Source: an uncultured Saprospiraceae bacterium (GTDB taxonomy: Bacteria; Bacteroidota; Bacteroidia; Chitinophagales; Saprospiraceae). From it: a stretch of 64,000 nt of DNA. The DNA lies in contig CALGAW010000022.1 in assembly GCA_937959115.1 (NCBI GenBank), positions 124,001 to 188,000 of the forward strand, written 5' to 3'. A model generated the notes under the pieces. It had not been told where the DNA came from and made no database searches. It saw only the letters and a list, made by a program, of their open reading frames with translations. Below are positions 8,253-16,448 of this stretch, in pieces. Both the position numbers and the translations under genes were made by a program. How positions within the stretch are numbered: the stretch's first letter is position 1; every line of letters begins with the position of its first letter.

Positions 8253-9449
8253 ATGAAAGGTTTAACACTACTTATTTTCTGTCTTCTACTTCAAATTGCT
8301 GGTTGGACGAATTGTACTTTTTCCAAAATACCGACCTTGCCTGGCACCTATCAGGCAACCAATTCATGCGTCGATGGAGCTTGGACCCATTACTTTCATG
8401 AGACAGGTACCGAAGACTTAATCTTGTTTTCTGTAAAGACATCCACTGCTGCAACGTTTGATATTTCAACTATCAAGGTGGTAATACCAAGTATTGGGGT
8501 AACTAGGTTATCCAATGCTCCTTATGTTGTTGCTGGCGCTCCTTGGATCGTTTCAAATAAATATTGGGAAGCCAAACCCAATGAGTCAATGCCACTTGCC
8601 AATAATATCTCTATTCGAGTGTATATAGATGAATCAGATTACAATCAGATCGCAACAAACATTAATTCCAATTTTAATGGCCAAATTCAAACGATAGATG
8701 ATTTGATCTTTTTTGGTTTTAAAAGTGGTTATAACATTAATCCTGATCCAACCGTTCCAGATGCACACAACAATGCTAACCACGACAACTTTGTACAGTG
8801 TTCTAGTACTTCTGGTGTATTTCAAGGTACGATTTACTTTGCGGAAATGATGATGAATGATTTTATTGGTGGTGGACTAGGGGGTAGTACGTTTGGTGGT
8901 GTTTTGCCAATTGAGTTAGCAGATTTCAACCTGGAAGAAGAAGATAAAAAAGTAAAGCTTACTTGGACGACTTTATCTGAAGTGGAAAACGACTATTTTT
9001 CAGTGATGCACAGTATTTCAGGAAGAGAGTTTCAAGACATCAGTCGTACAAAAGGGGCAGGCAACAGTTCAACAGCAAAGAACTATACCCATTTCCATAA
9101 GACCCCAGCCATTGGCGACAACTATTATCGGTTAAAGCAGGTTGATTATGACGGTATTGAATCGATATCAGAAATAAAAGTCATCAAGTTTAGAGGTACA
9201 AAATATATTGACATTACTCCAACCTTAGCCATAAACCAAATCAGAATCGACATTCCCTATCAGTTTGATTTTGGAGCATCACTTAAGATTTTTGATGCGC
9301 ATGGACGTATGGTGTACAAAGGGAGTTTCCTACCTGAAGAACAACGCCAAACAGTTGATGTTGGATCATTTGCTCCTGGCTTATATCAAATCAAAGTATC
9401 AGATGGTGATATCTTTTTGAGTAAAGCATTCATGAAAGCTGGAAAGTAA
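8253..9449 (+). CDS. Secreted protein with T9SS C-terminal sorting domain
   Basis: Exported surface protein of 398 aa with no recognised catalytic domain. A signal peptide occupies residues 1-19. The N-terminal ~210 residues are an unrecognised Cys-containing, beta-rich domain. Residues about 225-310 resemble the FN3-like module common before T9SS tails (KLTWTTLSEVENDYF, then YYRLKQVDYDG). The last ~75 residues form a type A sorting domain: LKIFDAHGRMVYKG, then LAPGLY-like FAPGLYQIKVSDG and a terminal basic AFMKAGK. This implies export through Sec and T9SS to the cell surface or medium. A similar module appears alone at 60954-61325. Confidence 0.8.
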   Translation: MKGLTLLIFCLLLQIAGWTNCTFSKIPTLPGTYQATNSCVDGAWTHYFHETGTEDLILFSVKTSTAATFDISTIKVVIPSIGVTRLSNAPYVVAGAPWIVSNKYWEAKPNESMPLANNISIRVYIDESDYNQIATNINSNFNGQIQTIDDLIFFGFKSGYNINPDPTVPDAHNNANHDNFVQCSSTSGVFQGTIYFAEMMMNDFIGGGLGGSTFGGVLPIELADFNLEEEDKKVKLTWTTLSEVENDYFSVMHSISGREFQDISRTKGAGNSSTAKNYTHFHKTPAIGDNYYRLKQVDYDGIESISEIKVIKFRGTKYIDITPTLAINQIRIDIPYQFDFGASLKIFDAHGRMVYKGSFLPEEQRQTVDVGSFAPGLYQIKVSDGDIFLSKAFMKAGK

Positions 9450-9482
9450 TTGTTACTATTAAATTATTACTCAGCTCAGGAA

Positions 9483-10373
9483 TTAGTAGATTGGATATAA
9501 GCGCATCCAGAGGTTCTCCTTAGGTCGATCTCTTTCTCCAGTTTCCACAGAGGCAAGTTTATCAATAATATCCATCCCTGAAATGATATAACCGAACACC
9601 GTGTACTCTCGATCGAGCTGAGGCGCGCCACCGTTTTTCAAATACTGTTGTCTGATGGCGGATGAATAGCGGATGCTTTTTGTTTTTTCATACTTCTCCA
9701 ACTTCTCCTCTGTAACCGTGCTTCCATCTACAATATAATACTGTGAGCCGCTTGACGATTTTTCAGGATTGTTGTCTCTTGCTGCTGCGATTGCCCCTTT
9801 CACATGGGCAAGGCCCGTCTCTAGCTCAGCAGGAATTCGGTAATCGGGTTCTCCACTTCCTATGTTATCATCTGGAGTGGCTCCTCGGGAATTTGGGTCG
9901 CCTCCTTGTATCATAAAGCCTTGAATAACACGGTGAAACAGTAAATCCTGATAGTATCCTTCCTCTACTAATTTGATAAAGTTGTCTCTGTGCTGTGGGG
10001 TGTCGTCTGAGAGCTCAATGACTAAATTTCCGTATTCAGTTTCTAGCAACACTTGGCAGTTTTCTGGTGGCGCGATTCTTACGTATTGCTCTAGTGTATG
10101 CGCCTTGCTTCCTTTCTTCACGGTTAGTTTAACAGGATAATTACCGGAATTTCGGAACTGATGCGTTGGTGTTTTCTCCTGAGAGGTGGTACCATCACCA
10201 AAATCCCAGTAAAACTGGTCTGCTCCTTTCGATTGGTTATCAAACTGAACATTAGTTGCTGCAATCGGGGCAGTCTTAGGAATTAGGAAAGAGGCTGTAG
10301 TAGGTGTACAACTTTGCCAAAGCAGCGCAGAGCTAGCGATCACCAAGTACAAACATCTATTTTTCCAATTCAT
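9483..10373 (-). CDS. Lipoprotein cyclophilin (peptidyl-prolyl isomerase) with PKD domain
   Basis: Predicted lipoprotein (296 aa) with lipobox LWQSC at about residues 18-22. A PKD beta-sandwich covers about 35-105 (YWDFGDGTTS is the characteristic motif), followed by a cyclophilin-type peptidyl-prolyl cis-trans isomerase domain (about 107-296) with the active-site segment LLFHRVIQGFMIQGGDPNSR. The PKD plus cyclophilin combination is uncommon; the PKD part probably mediates protein or glycan contacts on the periplasmic or outer face. It starts 2 nt after the stop of the TonB-domain gene, so the two are co-transcribed. Two further cyclophilins lie upstream on the same strand. Confidence 0.88.
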   Translation of the reverse strand: MNWKNRCLYLVIASSALLWQSCTPTTASFLIPKTAPIAATNVQFDNQSKGADQFYWDFGDGTTSQEKTPTHQFRNSGNYPVKLTVKKGSKAHTLEQYVRIAPPENCQVLLETEYGNLVIELSDDTPQHRDNFIKLVEEGYYQDLLFHRVIQGFMIQGGDPNSRGATPDDNIGSGEPDYRIPAELETGLAHVKGAIAAARDNNPEKSSSGSQYYIVDGSTVTEEKLEKYEKTKSIRYSSAIRQQYLKNGGAPQLDREYTVFGYIISGMDIIDKLASVETGERDRPKENLWMRLYPIY

Positions 10374-10375
10374 GG

Positions 10376-10903
10376 CTAATGGGCTTTAATCTTTCTCCTT
10401 CGCTTCTTTTTCCTAGAACTTTTGTCCATAGTTTGTGGTAAGAATCGAGGGCGATGTTCTGGATTTTTTTGATAATAATTTTCTAACCGGAACAAGATAG
10501 CAATTGTAATACTCTCTTGGACAGGAACGCCCAATCTTTCTGCGGGCAACCATTTAGGAATAGACTGAATCAATCGTTTTGCTTCCTCATCACAAGGAGG
10601 AAACAAAGAACGGATAAGTTCAGTTTCAATCACATGGCCAGTAGAATCAATCGTCGTTTTAACAATTACTCTACCTTCTTTACCTTCTCGAACTGCACTG
10701 ATTGGGTAAACCAATTGTTCGTTCATATAATTGATCAACAACTTTCGCTGACAGGTTCGTTGTTCTGTTCCTTCTAGTTGCTCACAACCGGGCAATCTGG
10801 GCATGATTGGAACTGTATCATTTTTTGCTGCTTCTTGCGCTTCAAGCGAAAAAGTAAGCACTATCATTATAAACAATGCGATTAATACGTTAGCTCGTTT
10901 CAT
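10376..10903 (-). CDS. Exported protein with TonB C-terminal-like domain
   Basis: Protein of 175 aa with a signal peptide (residues 1-22, LEAQEA). The segment from about 65 to 150 matches the TonB/energy-transducer C-terminal fold: YPISAVREGKEGRVIVKTTI followed by the usual DSTGHV loop. There is no N-terminal membrane anchor for ExbB/D contact, so this is not a classical energy-transducing TonB. Residues 39-53 contain a small Cys pair (GCEQLEGTEQRTCQR). The C-terminus is strongly basic (RKKKRRRKIKAH). It is followed 2 nt later by the PKD-cyclophilin gene. Confidence 0.7.
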   Translation of the reverse strand: MKRANVLIALFIMIVLTFSLEAQEAAKNDTVPIMPRLPGCEQLEGTEQRTCQRKLLINYMNEQLVYPISAVREGKEGRVIVKTTIDSTGHVIETELIRSLFPPCDEEAKRLIQSIPKWLPAERLGVPVQESITIAILFRLENYYQKNPEHRPRFLPQTMDKSSRKKKRRRKIKAH

Positions 10904-11006
10904 AGATCTATTTAATCAAGTAATTTTCATTCTTGTATCTTTTTACGGAATGATTTACGAATTGTTTAAGCTAACAACTCAACTTTCGTCAAGACCTTAG
11001 GTAGTA

Positions 11007-11055
11007 TTCAATAAGGAAAATTCAAGTACATTTTACTTGCCTTTTCCTTATTGAA
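11007..11055. repeat. Long near-perfect inverted repeat
   Basis: The left arm TTCAATAAGGAAAA (11007-11020) pairs perfectly with TTTTCCTTATTGAA (11042-11055). After a 2-nt internal bulge on each side, CAAGTA (11023-11028) pairs with TACTTG (11034-11039), leaving a 5-nt loop. That is 20 bp in total, starting 8 nt past the stop codon of the cyclophilin gene at 11064. There is no U-tract, so it may act as an mRNA 3'-end stabiliser or processing site rather than a simple terminator. Confidence 0.7.
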
Positions 11056-11063
11056 GTACTTGA

Positions 11064-11852
11064 TTATTTGAGTACCTTAATTTTCATTTTTACATCTTCC
11101 AATGGACGGTCTCCCGCTCTTCGATCTGTTTGAACCGCAGCGATTTTGTCAATCACATCAAGGCCTTCAACAACTCTTCCGAAAACAGTATACTGCATAT
11201 CAAGGAACGGTGTTCCACCAACATTTTTGTAGGTTTCTCGCTGTTCGGCAGTGTACTCTATCCCGTTTCTTTGTTGCATACCATCTAAGGTTTGATCACT
11301 TTCAATTTTTCCTTGAACAATATAGAACTGAGAACCACTAGAAGCTTTTTGAGGATTGACCTGATCTCCTTGTCTTGCTGCAGAAAGTGCACCTTTCATA
11401 TGAACAAATTTCGGATTAAATTCAGCGGGAACGGTATAACCTGGACCACCAGAACCAAGTGGCACACCAGCAGTAGCGCCGCGTGAATTTGGATCTCCAC
11501 CTTGGATCATGAAATTCTGAATGACTCTATGGAATAATAAATCATTGAAAAAGCCTTCTTCCACAAGTTTTAGAAAGTTGTCGCGGTGTTGAGGTGTTTC
11601 ATTATAAAGTTCGACAGTCATATTGCCATGAGATGTTTCAATAACTAACATACGGTTTGTTGATTTTATGGGTGAATTTGTATTGCGTTTAGGCTTTGCC
11701 GCTGGCTCCTTTACCGGTGGCGGCATAGTTGTAGGAGGTTTCTGAGTAACCACCTTATCCTGGGTAGAATTAATCGTAGTTTTCTTTGTTGATGAACATG
11801 CACTTGTTAGAAACAGACCCACGACTAGAATATACAGATAGTATGATTTCAT
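11064..11852 (-). CDS. Lipoprotein cyclophilin-type peptidyl-prolyl isomerase
   Basis: Predicted lipoprotein (262 aa; lipobox LTSAC at about 15-19) with a Pro/Lys-rich linker (about 35-65) and a cyclophilin domain from about 68 to the end, with active-site segment LLFHRVIQNFMIQGGDPNSR. It should catalyse prolyl cis-trans isomerisation during folding of exported proteins. It lies 7 nt downstream of a closely related paralogue (11860-12519); the C-terminal halves share a long near-identical stretch around YTVFGxVVEGLDVIDKIAAVQ, pointing to tandem duplication. The linker is the main difference. Confidence 0.9.
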   Translation of the reverse strand: MKSYYLYILVVGLFLTSACSSTKKTTINSTQDKVVTQKPPTTMPPPVKEPAAKPKRNTNSPIKSTNRMLVIETSHGNMTVELYNETPQHRDNFLKLVEEGFFNDLLFHRVIQNFMIQGGDPNSRGATAGVPLGSGGPGYTVPAEFNPKFVHMKGALSAARQGDQVNPQKASSGSQFYIVQGKIESDQTLDGMQQRNGIEYTAEQRETYKNVGGTPFLDMQYTVFGRVVEGLDVIDKIAAVQTDRRAGDRPLEDVKMKIKVLK

Positions 11853-11859
11853 AATTAGA

Positions 11860-12519
11860 TTAATTTAAAACTTTGATTGTCATTTTTACATCTTCCACTG
11901 GTCGATCACCTGCTTGTTTATTTGTTTGTACTGCTGCAATTTTATCAATCACATCAAGGCCTTCAACGACCTGACCAAATACGGTGTAGTCTTTGTCAAG
12001 GAATGGAGTACCACCTACATTTTTGTACGCTTCTCTTTGCTCTGGAGTGTATTTAAATGCTTTACGAGTTTCCATGGCATTCAACATCTGATCTGTTTCC
12101 TTTTTGCCTTGAACGATGTAAAACTGTGAACCAGAAGATTCTTTTTTCGGATTTACTTGATCGCCTTGTCTAGCAGCAGATAACATTCCCCTTGTATGTA
12201 CTAGAGCATCGTTGAATTCTGCTGGAATCGTATAACCAGGTCCGCCTTGTCCTAATGGTTGGCCTGCTGGTGCACCTTTGGATTTCGGGTCGCCACCTTG
12301 AATCATAAATCCTGGAATAACACGGTGAAACAATAAGTCATCAAAAAAGCCTTCTTTTGCTAGTTTGATAAAGTTATCTCTGTGCTTCGGTGTTTCATCG
12401 AAGAGCTTTACTTTCATCGTACCAAAAGAAGTTTCAATGGAAACCATTTTTTGTTTTTCTCCACAAGAAAACTGCAAAAGCAATAGTAGTGGAAGAGCGT
12501 AAACAAGTATTTTTTTCAT
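11860..12519 (-). CDS. Lipoprotein cyclophilin-type peptidyl-prolyl isomerase
   Basis: Compact version (219 aa) of the tandem cyclophilins: lipobox LQFSC at about 15-19 followed almost directly by the isomerase domain, with active-site segment LLFHRVIPGFMIQGGDPKSK. The family length and motifs are intact. It is preceded 9 nt upstream by a small hypothetical gene (12529-12921) and followed 7 nt later by its paralogue, so three genes form one transcription unit. The expected location is the periplasmic face of a membrane, where it would act as a folding helper. Confidence 0.91.
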   Translation of the reverse strand: MKKILVYALPLLLLLQFSCGEKQKMVSIETSFGTMKVKLFDETPKHRDNFIKLAKEGFFDDLLFHRVIPGFMIQGGDPKSKGAPAGQPLGQGGPGYTIPAEFNDALVHTRGMLSAARQGDQVNPKKESSGSQFYIVQGKKETDQMLNAMETRKAFKYTPEQREAYKNVGGTPFLDKDYTVFGQVVEGLDVIDKIAAVQTNKQAGDRPVEDVKMTIKVLN

Positions 12520-12528
12520 GATTGTTAA

Positions 12529-12921
12529 TTAATTTTGATTCGGCAAAGCTTCTTGTTCTTTTTGCCAGTCGTTAAAGTATTTTATAATATTTTTCTTTAA
12601 TAATAATTCCTGATTTTTTACGCCTTTTTCTTGAATTGGTTTCAACAAATCAAAGTGTGGCCAACCATCTTCATCTCGTCCTTTAAAGGAATAAATTCCT
12701 TCGTAACTAAGCAATGTACAAACTGCCACATGCATAAGGTCTTGCTTCTCTTCTTTTGTAAACTCCTCCTTCATCCGACCATATTCCTGAATGCCTATAA
12801 CAAATAGGATTGAATTCATATCAGGCAACTTTTCTTTCCGCATTATGTCTTTGACCAGATGCCTAGTACGCAACCATTCAAAGTCTAATTCCCATTCTTC
12901 TTCCATATTTTCTTTATTCAA
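12529..12921 (-). CDS. Conserved-looking hypothetical protein
   Basis: Small acidic protein of 130 aa, helical throughout, without signal peptide or membrane segment; I do not recognise a family. Rich in Glu, Lys and Trp (EEEWELDFEWLRTRH near the N-terminus; GWPHFDLL at about 86-93). Being first in a tight run with two exported cyclophilins (9-nt gap) suggests co-expression rather than a shared biochemical role. Start alternatives are the Met at residue 1 (12921) or residue 6. Confidence 0.6.
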   Translation of the reverse strand: MNKENMEEEWELDFEWLRTRHLVKDIMRKEKLPDMNSILFVIGIQEYGRMKEEFTKEEKQDLMHVAVCTLLSYEGIYSFKGRDEDGWPHFDLLKPIQEKGVKNQELLLKKNIIKYFNDWQKEQEALPNQN

Positions 12922-13053
12922 AGGTCGTAAAAATAGTGATTTTACAATATGAAATAAAATTTGACAAGAAAAATAAGAAAGTAAATCTGTTTGAGTATCA
13001 TTAATTGCAGATTCTCATCCTTATTCTTGACTTGAATGATGTATTGATTGTAA

Positions 13054-14118
13054 CTACGCTGCTACGTTTTGCGCTCTAAGTTTTACCAGTTTTGTTGCTT
13101 CTCTAAACGAGACCATTTTTGCTGTCTCTTCGTCCCACAACTTATTCCTAATCAGCTTTAAGCTTTGCCAGAACGAGATGACGGTGACGTATTTGCTTAA
13201 AATCTGGTTTTCTCTCATACACTTTTCGAGGTTATAGTTAGGAATCAGACTACTCAGATGGTGAATGTGATGAATACCGATGTTTCCAGTTAACCATTGA
13301 AAAACCTTGGGCAATTTATAGTAAGTAGAGCCTTTGATGGCGGATAAAAGATAATCCCAGTTTTCCTTCCACTGTTTGTAGGAGCGTTCGTGCTGGTGTT
13401 GCACATAAAAGAACCAGAAGGCAATAACACCAAAGGTAAACACAAGGAACAACTGTATGAATAAGAATTGTTTCCAGCCCAGTAAATACGCAAGTAAACC
13501 ATATAAAAGAACAATAGAAACATTATTCTTCAACTGATTATAAATCACAGATTTCAAGCTGCGCATCTCCTTCGTATAAAGCGGCAATCGATTCGTAATG
13601 ATAACATAGTAAATCGGTGCAATTCCGAAGGTGACTAAAGGCATTCTCATGATTCGGTATTTCAGCTTGCCAAACCAGCGTTTCCCTTTGTATTCGTTCA
13701 CGGTTAAGGTAGGAATATCGCCAATTTCATGTACTTCAAGTTGTCCGTTATGACCATGATGGAAATTATGCACCTTTGCCCAATATTTAAAGGGAATTGT
13801 GCTGAAGAAGCTGCAGATAAAACCCACTATATTGTTTAATTTTTTAGAATTGAAAAAAGACTGGTGACCACAATCATGCTGAACGATAAAAATTTTGACA
13901 AGAAAAAAAGCATTGATTAAACCAAGTGCACAAGTCAGTAATATCGAATAAGAAAAGCTAAAATACATGAGCACCCAAAAGCCGATAAACGGAAGAAAGG
14001 TGGTGATCAACTGAAGAACCGCCTTTTTGTTGTTCGGGATTTGATAAGATTCAATAATTGATTTCCAATTACTCAGCACTTCCTTTATTTCTTGTTCTAG
14101 TTTTAAATTCTGCATCAC
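13054..14118 (-). CDS. Fatty acid desaturase (membrane di-iron)
   Basis: Integral membrane desaturase of 354 aa that should introduce double bonds into acyl chains. Four or so hydrophobic segments are visible, and the three histidine boxes that bind the di-iron centre are intact: HDCGH at about 82-86, HNFHH at about 118-122 and HHIHHL at about 280-285. It lies 16 nt downstream of the TfoX-N gene on the same strand and probably shares its promoter. Regiospecificity (delta-9 or other) cannot be read from the sequence. Confidence 0.9.
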   Translation of the reverse strand: MMQNLKLEQEIKEVLSNWKSIIESYQIPNNKKAVLQLITTFLPFIGFWVLMYFSFSYSILLTCALGLINAFFLVKIFIVQHDCGHQSFFNSKKLNNIVGFICSFFSTIPFKYWAKVHNFHHGHNGQLEVHEIGDIPTLTVNEYKGKRWFGKLKYRIMRMPLVTFGIAPIYYVIITNRLPLYTKEMRSLKSVIYNQLKNNVSIVLLYGLLAYLLGWKQFLFIQLFLVFTFGVIAFWFFYVQHQHERSYKQWKENWDYLLSAIKGSTYYKLPKVFQWLTGNIGIHHIHHLSSLIPNYNLEKCMRENQILSKYVTVISFWQSLKLIRNKLWDEETAKMVSFREATKLVKLRAQNVAA

Positions 14119-14134
14119 TAATGTTTTTAGAATG

Positions 14135-14485
14135 TTATTTCTTTTTTTTCTTCTTACTTGCTTTCGCTAATGGATTAAACGCCAACGCAAGTTCTAGCCA
14201 ATATGACAAATCGTCGTCCATATCAACACCCTCTGGCTCAACAAAAACATAACCTTTCATTGGTCTTTTGGTAAAATCCATTGGTCGTGCTCCAGGTTTC
14301 TTCACTGCTTCATCATAAATCTCTGTACCGATGCGTGCCATCAAATCTTCCTTTACAACACCAACACACATTTTTTCATCCACCATGAAACATAATCCAC
14401 CCATCATTTTCATTTCTCTGTAACCCACTTGGTGAGTATCGAAATGTAACCGAATTCGATCAGCTAGTAATTCACTATACGCCAT
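14135..14485 (-). CDS. TfoX/Sxy N-terminal domain protein
   Basis: Single-domain TfoX-N protein of 116 aa. The start at 14485 (MAYSELLADRIR) is preferred over an upstream ATG at 14545 because a -7 promoter box (14505-14512) lies between them and because the domain begins directly at this Met. Typical features are KMMGGLCFMVDEKMCVGV and RPMKGYVFVE. The tail is a run of Lys (KASKKKKKK). In gamma-proteobacteria TfoX/Sxy promotes competence; isolated N-domains in other phyla have no established role. It precedes the desaturase gene by 16 nt. Confidence 0.8.
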   Translation of the reverse strand: MAYSELLADRIRLHFDTHQVGYREMKMMGGLCFMVDEKMCVGVVKEDLMARIGTEIYDEAVKKPGARPMDFTKRPMKGYVFVEPEGVDMDDDLSYWLELALAFNPLAKASKKKKKK

Positions 14486-14504
14486 TTTTATAGATTTTGT
14501 TATA

Positions 14505-14523
14505 CAAACATAGAACATGTTTG
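14505..14523 (-). promoter_or_regulatory. -7 box with overlapping inverted repeat before the TfoX-N gene
   Basis: Minus-strand TATGTTTG (plus 14505-14512) matches TAnnTTTG. The same bases form one arm of a perfect 7-bp inverted repeat CAAACAT-N5-ATGTTTG (14505-14523). A regulator bound here would cover the core promoter of the TfoX-N/desaturase pair, which starts 20 nt downstream. Confidence 0.5.
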
Positions 14524-14741
14524 GAACAAATGCCCTAAGCGACAATTTTTATAGTCTTTTTAACAGTTTTGTTTACAAAATGTTAGTAAACGAGGGTTCT
14601 TTTTTCGCAAGACAATTTAGTGGGGTTTTTCAACAAAATAAGCTATAAATGTTGGTAAAAAACCTGTATAGAATTTGTCCTATAATTAATACTTCCGTAT
14701 TTTTAAGTATCAAAACAAGACATAGATTAAAACAATTAATT

Positions 14742-15332
14742 ATGAACCATTTAGCACAACATATTGAATCTCTTATTTTCGTTTCTGAATCTCCAGTAAC
14801 TCGGAAAGAACTGAAATCATGCTTGGAAGAAACCTTTGCAGCAGAGGTACACCATACGGATTTAGATTTAGGACTAACTCAAGTAATTGACAAGTATAAA
14901 TCAGAAATTTATTCATTTGAAATAGCAGAAATATCAGGCGGTTATCAGTTTCTTACCAAAGGTGCTTATCACAATACTGTAGGAACTTATTTAAAACAAA
15001 AAAACAAGCGGAAACTGAGCAAATCAGCTATGGAAACCCTTGCGATCATTGCTTATAAGCAACCAGTAACCAAATCTGAAATAGAAAAAATCAGAGGCGT
15101 GAGTTGTGATTACACCATCCAGAAACTCCTTGAAAAAGAATTGGTGGCTATTGCAGGCAGAAGCGAGGTGCCAGGAAGACCATTACTCTACGTAACCAGT
15201 GATCGGTTTATGAATTATTTCGGAATAAACTCTATTAAAGACTTACCAAAGCTTAAAGAATTCAAGCCTGCCGATAGCGAAATCGGTACAGACAATACTA
15301 TAGATACGCCCAATGCGTCTAGCGATAGTTAG
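14742..15332 (+). CDS. scpB: Segregation and condensation protein B
   Basis: ScpB subunit (196 aa from the ATG at 14742) of the SMC-ScpAB chromosome condensation complex. Two winged-helix domains are apparent; the second contains the conserved KLSKSAMETLAIIAYKQPV and the downstream KSEIEKIRGV and EVPGRPLLYVTS. The Met at 14742 (MNHLAQHIESLIF) aligns with the usual ScpB N-terminus, whereas an upstream start at 14649 would add an unconserved extension. It ends in a low-complexity Ser/Asp tail. It is followed by a terminator. Confidence 0.92.
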   Translation: MNHLAQHIESLIFVSESPVTRKELKSCLEETFAAEVHHTDLDLGLTQVIDKYKSEIYSFEIAEISGGYQFLTKGAYHNTVGTYLKQKNKRKLSKSAMETLAIIAYKQPVTKSEIEKIRGVSCDYTIQKLLEKELVAIAGRSEVPGRPLLYVTSDRFMNYFGINSIKDLPKLKEFKPADSEIGTDNTIDTPNASSDS

Positions 15333-15382
15333 CACATAGGTTTTCATTGAATAACCAGCACCACTGGTTAACCCAAATTTTA

Positions 15383-15416
15383 ATGGTGGCTTGACAGTTC
15401 AAGTCACCATTTTTTA
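15383..15416 (+). terminator. Rho-independent terminator after scpB
   Basis: An 11-bp stem TGGTGGCTTGA / TCAAGTCACCA (one G-T pair), 4-nt loop CAGT, then TTTTTT. It lies 50 nt past the scpB stop. Confidence 0.75.
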
Positions 15417-15576
15417 TTGTTCATCCTGATGAAGAGCTAGAGGTAAAATAAATGAAAAATTCCTTGGAGTATTTGTTGAACTAAACCAATCTACTAATTT
15501 TAAAATCAGTATTTTAAATGGAAATTAAAATCTTACTCATCCGATAAATACTTCCTTATTTACCACTCGACACAGC

Positions 15577-15999
15577 CTACACCTTCATCCCAAGCATCTC
15601 ATCTTCTTTACTACGCATTTTTGCCTTCTCCTCATCCGTCTTATCCGGATAGCCAAGCAAATGCAAGACGCCATGCACCATCACTCGCTTCAGTTCTACC
15701 TCAAAGGCAATCCCGAGCGAAGCGGCATTCTCCATAACCCGTTCTACACTAATAAAGATGTCACTTTCTATGGCTGTGTCACTATAATGAAAGGTAATGA
15801 TATCCGTTAATGTGTCGTGCTGTAAATACTCTTGATTGAGTTTGAGCAAATAGTTGTCACTACAGAATATGTAGTTTAGAAAGTTTAGTTCACCGTTTTC
15901 CCGCTTGATTACGGCATTAATCCAAGCATTGGTTTGCGCTTGATTAGGAAATACAAAATCGATGTCTTCTGTTTGAAAAGTAATCGAGTTAGGCATCAT
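15577..15999 (-). CDS. ybeY: Endoribonuclease YbeY (16S rRNA maturation)
   Basis: Zinc-dependent endoribonuclease of 140 aa involved in 16S rRNA 3'-end maturation and ribosome quality control. The signature HGVLHLLGYPD at about 109-119 supplies two His ligands; the third His of the classical HGxLHLxGYDH motif is Asp here, which I believe is common in Bacteroidota YbeY. DIITFHYSD and IFISVERV are also family-typical. Its start overlaps the stop of the upstream ATP-binding gene by 11 nt, so the genes are coupled. Confidence 0.9.
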   Translation of the reverse strand: MMPNSITFQTEDIDFVFPNQAQTNAWINAVIKRENGELNFLNYIFCSDNYLLKLNQEYLQHDTLTDIITFHYSDTAIESDIFISVERVMENAASLGIAFEVELKRVMVHGVLHLLGYPDKTDEEKAKMRSKEDEMLGMKV

Positions 16000-16429
16000 T
16001 TTTTAGAATAAAGTCAATCTCTACTACTCTCCCATTCTCATGGAAGCTCAGTTCATCTGATAACTCACGCATGAGATAAACGCCTCTACCACCAATCTTT
16101 AACAGGTTGTCAGGGTGAGTTGGATCAGGAATCTTCTTAGGATTAAATCCAGCTCCTTCATCTTTGATAAAGAACTCTAATCGTCTATTTCCATGTCTTT
16201 CCATTCTGATTTCTACTGTCTTGGATTCATCTCCATTGTTGCCATGTAAAATAGCATTGGTGACTGCCTCCGTAAGAGAAACCAGAATATTACCGAATAC
16301 CTCCTCACAAACATTGCATTCTCTGCGCATCGATTCTAAGAAAGGCTGGATACGGGCGATGTTCTTGGGGTGTGATGATAATACTAACATTTTATAATAC
16401 GGCATACGTGGGTCGATCGTTTTTGTCAT
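15989..16429 (-). CDS. Anti-sigma-factor-like serine kinase (HATPase_c_2)
   Basis: Soluble GHKL ATPase domain protein of 146 aa, of the RsbW/SpoIIAB type. The N-box is seen as VSLTEAVTNAILHGN at about 48-62; the G1 region as EGAGFNP-like DEGAGFNP at about 95-102 and G2 as GGRGVYLMRELSDE. Such proteins phosphorylate anti-anti-sigma factors or bind sigma factors, but no partner gene is adjacent. It lies between the DUF4175 gene (20-nt gap) and ybeY (11-nt overlap), an order I recall as common in Bacteroidota. Confidence 0.87.
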   Translation of the reverse strand: MTKTIDPRMPYYKMLVLSSHPKNIARIQPFLESMRRECNVCEEVFGNILVSLTEAVTNAILHGNNGDESKTVEIRMERHGNRRLEFFIKDEGAGFNPKKIPDPTHPDNLLKIGGRGVYLMRELSDELSFHENGRVVEIDFILKNDA

Positions 16430-16448
16430 AAGCAGGTTTAGACTAAAT

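Noticed and set aside
9450-9482. Possible bidirectional terminator between the T9SS cargo gene and the PKD-cyclophilin
   Set aside because: AGTAAT/ATTACT arms are only 6 bp with a 15-nt AT-rich loop; too weak to call.
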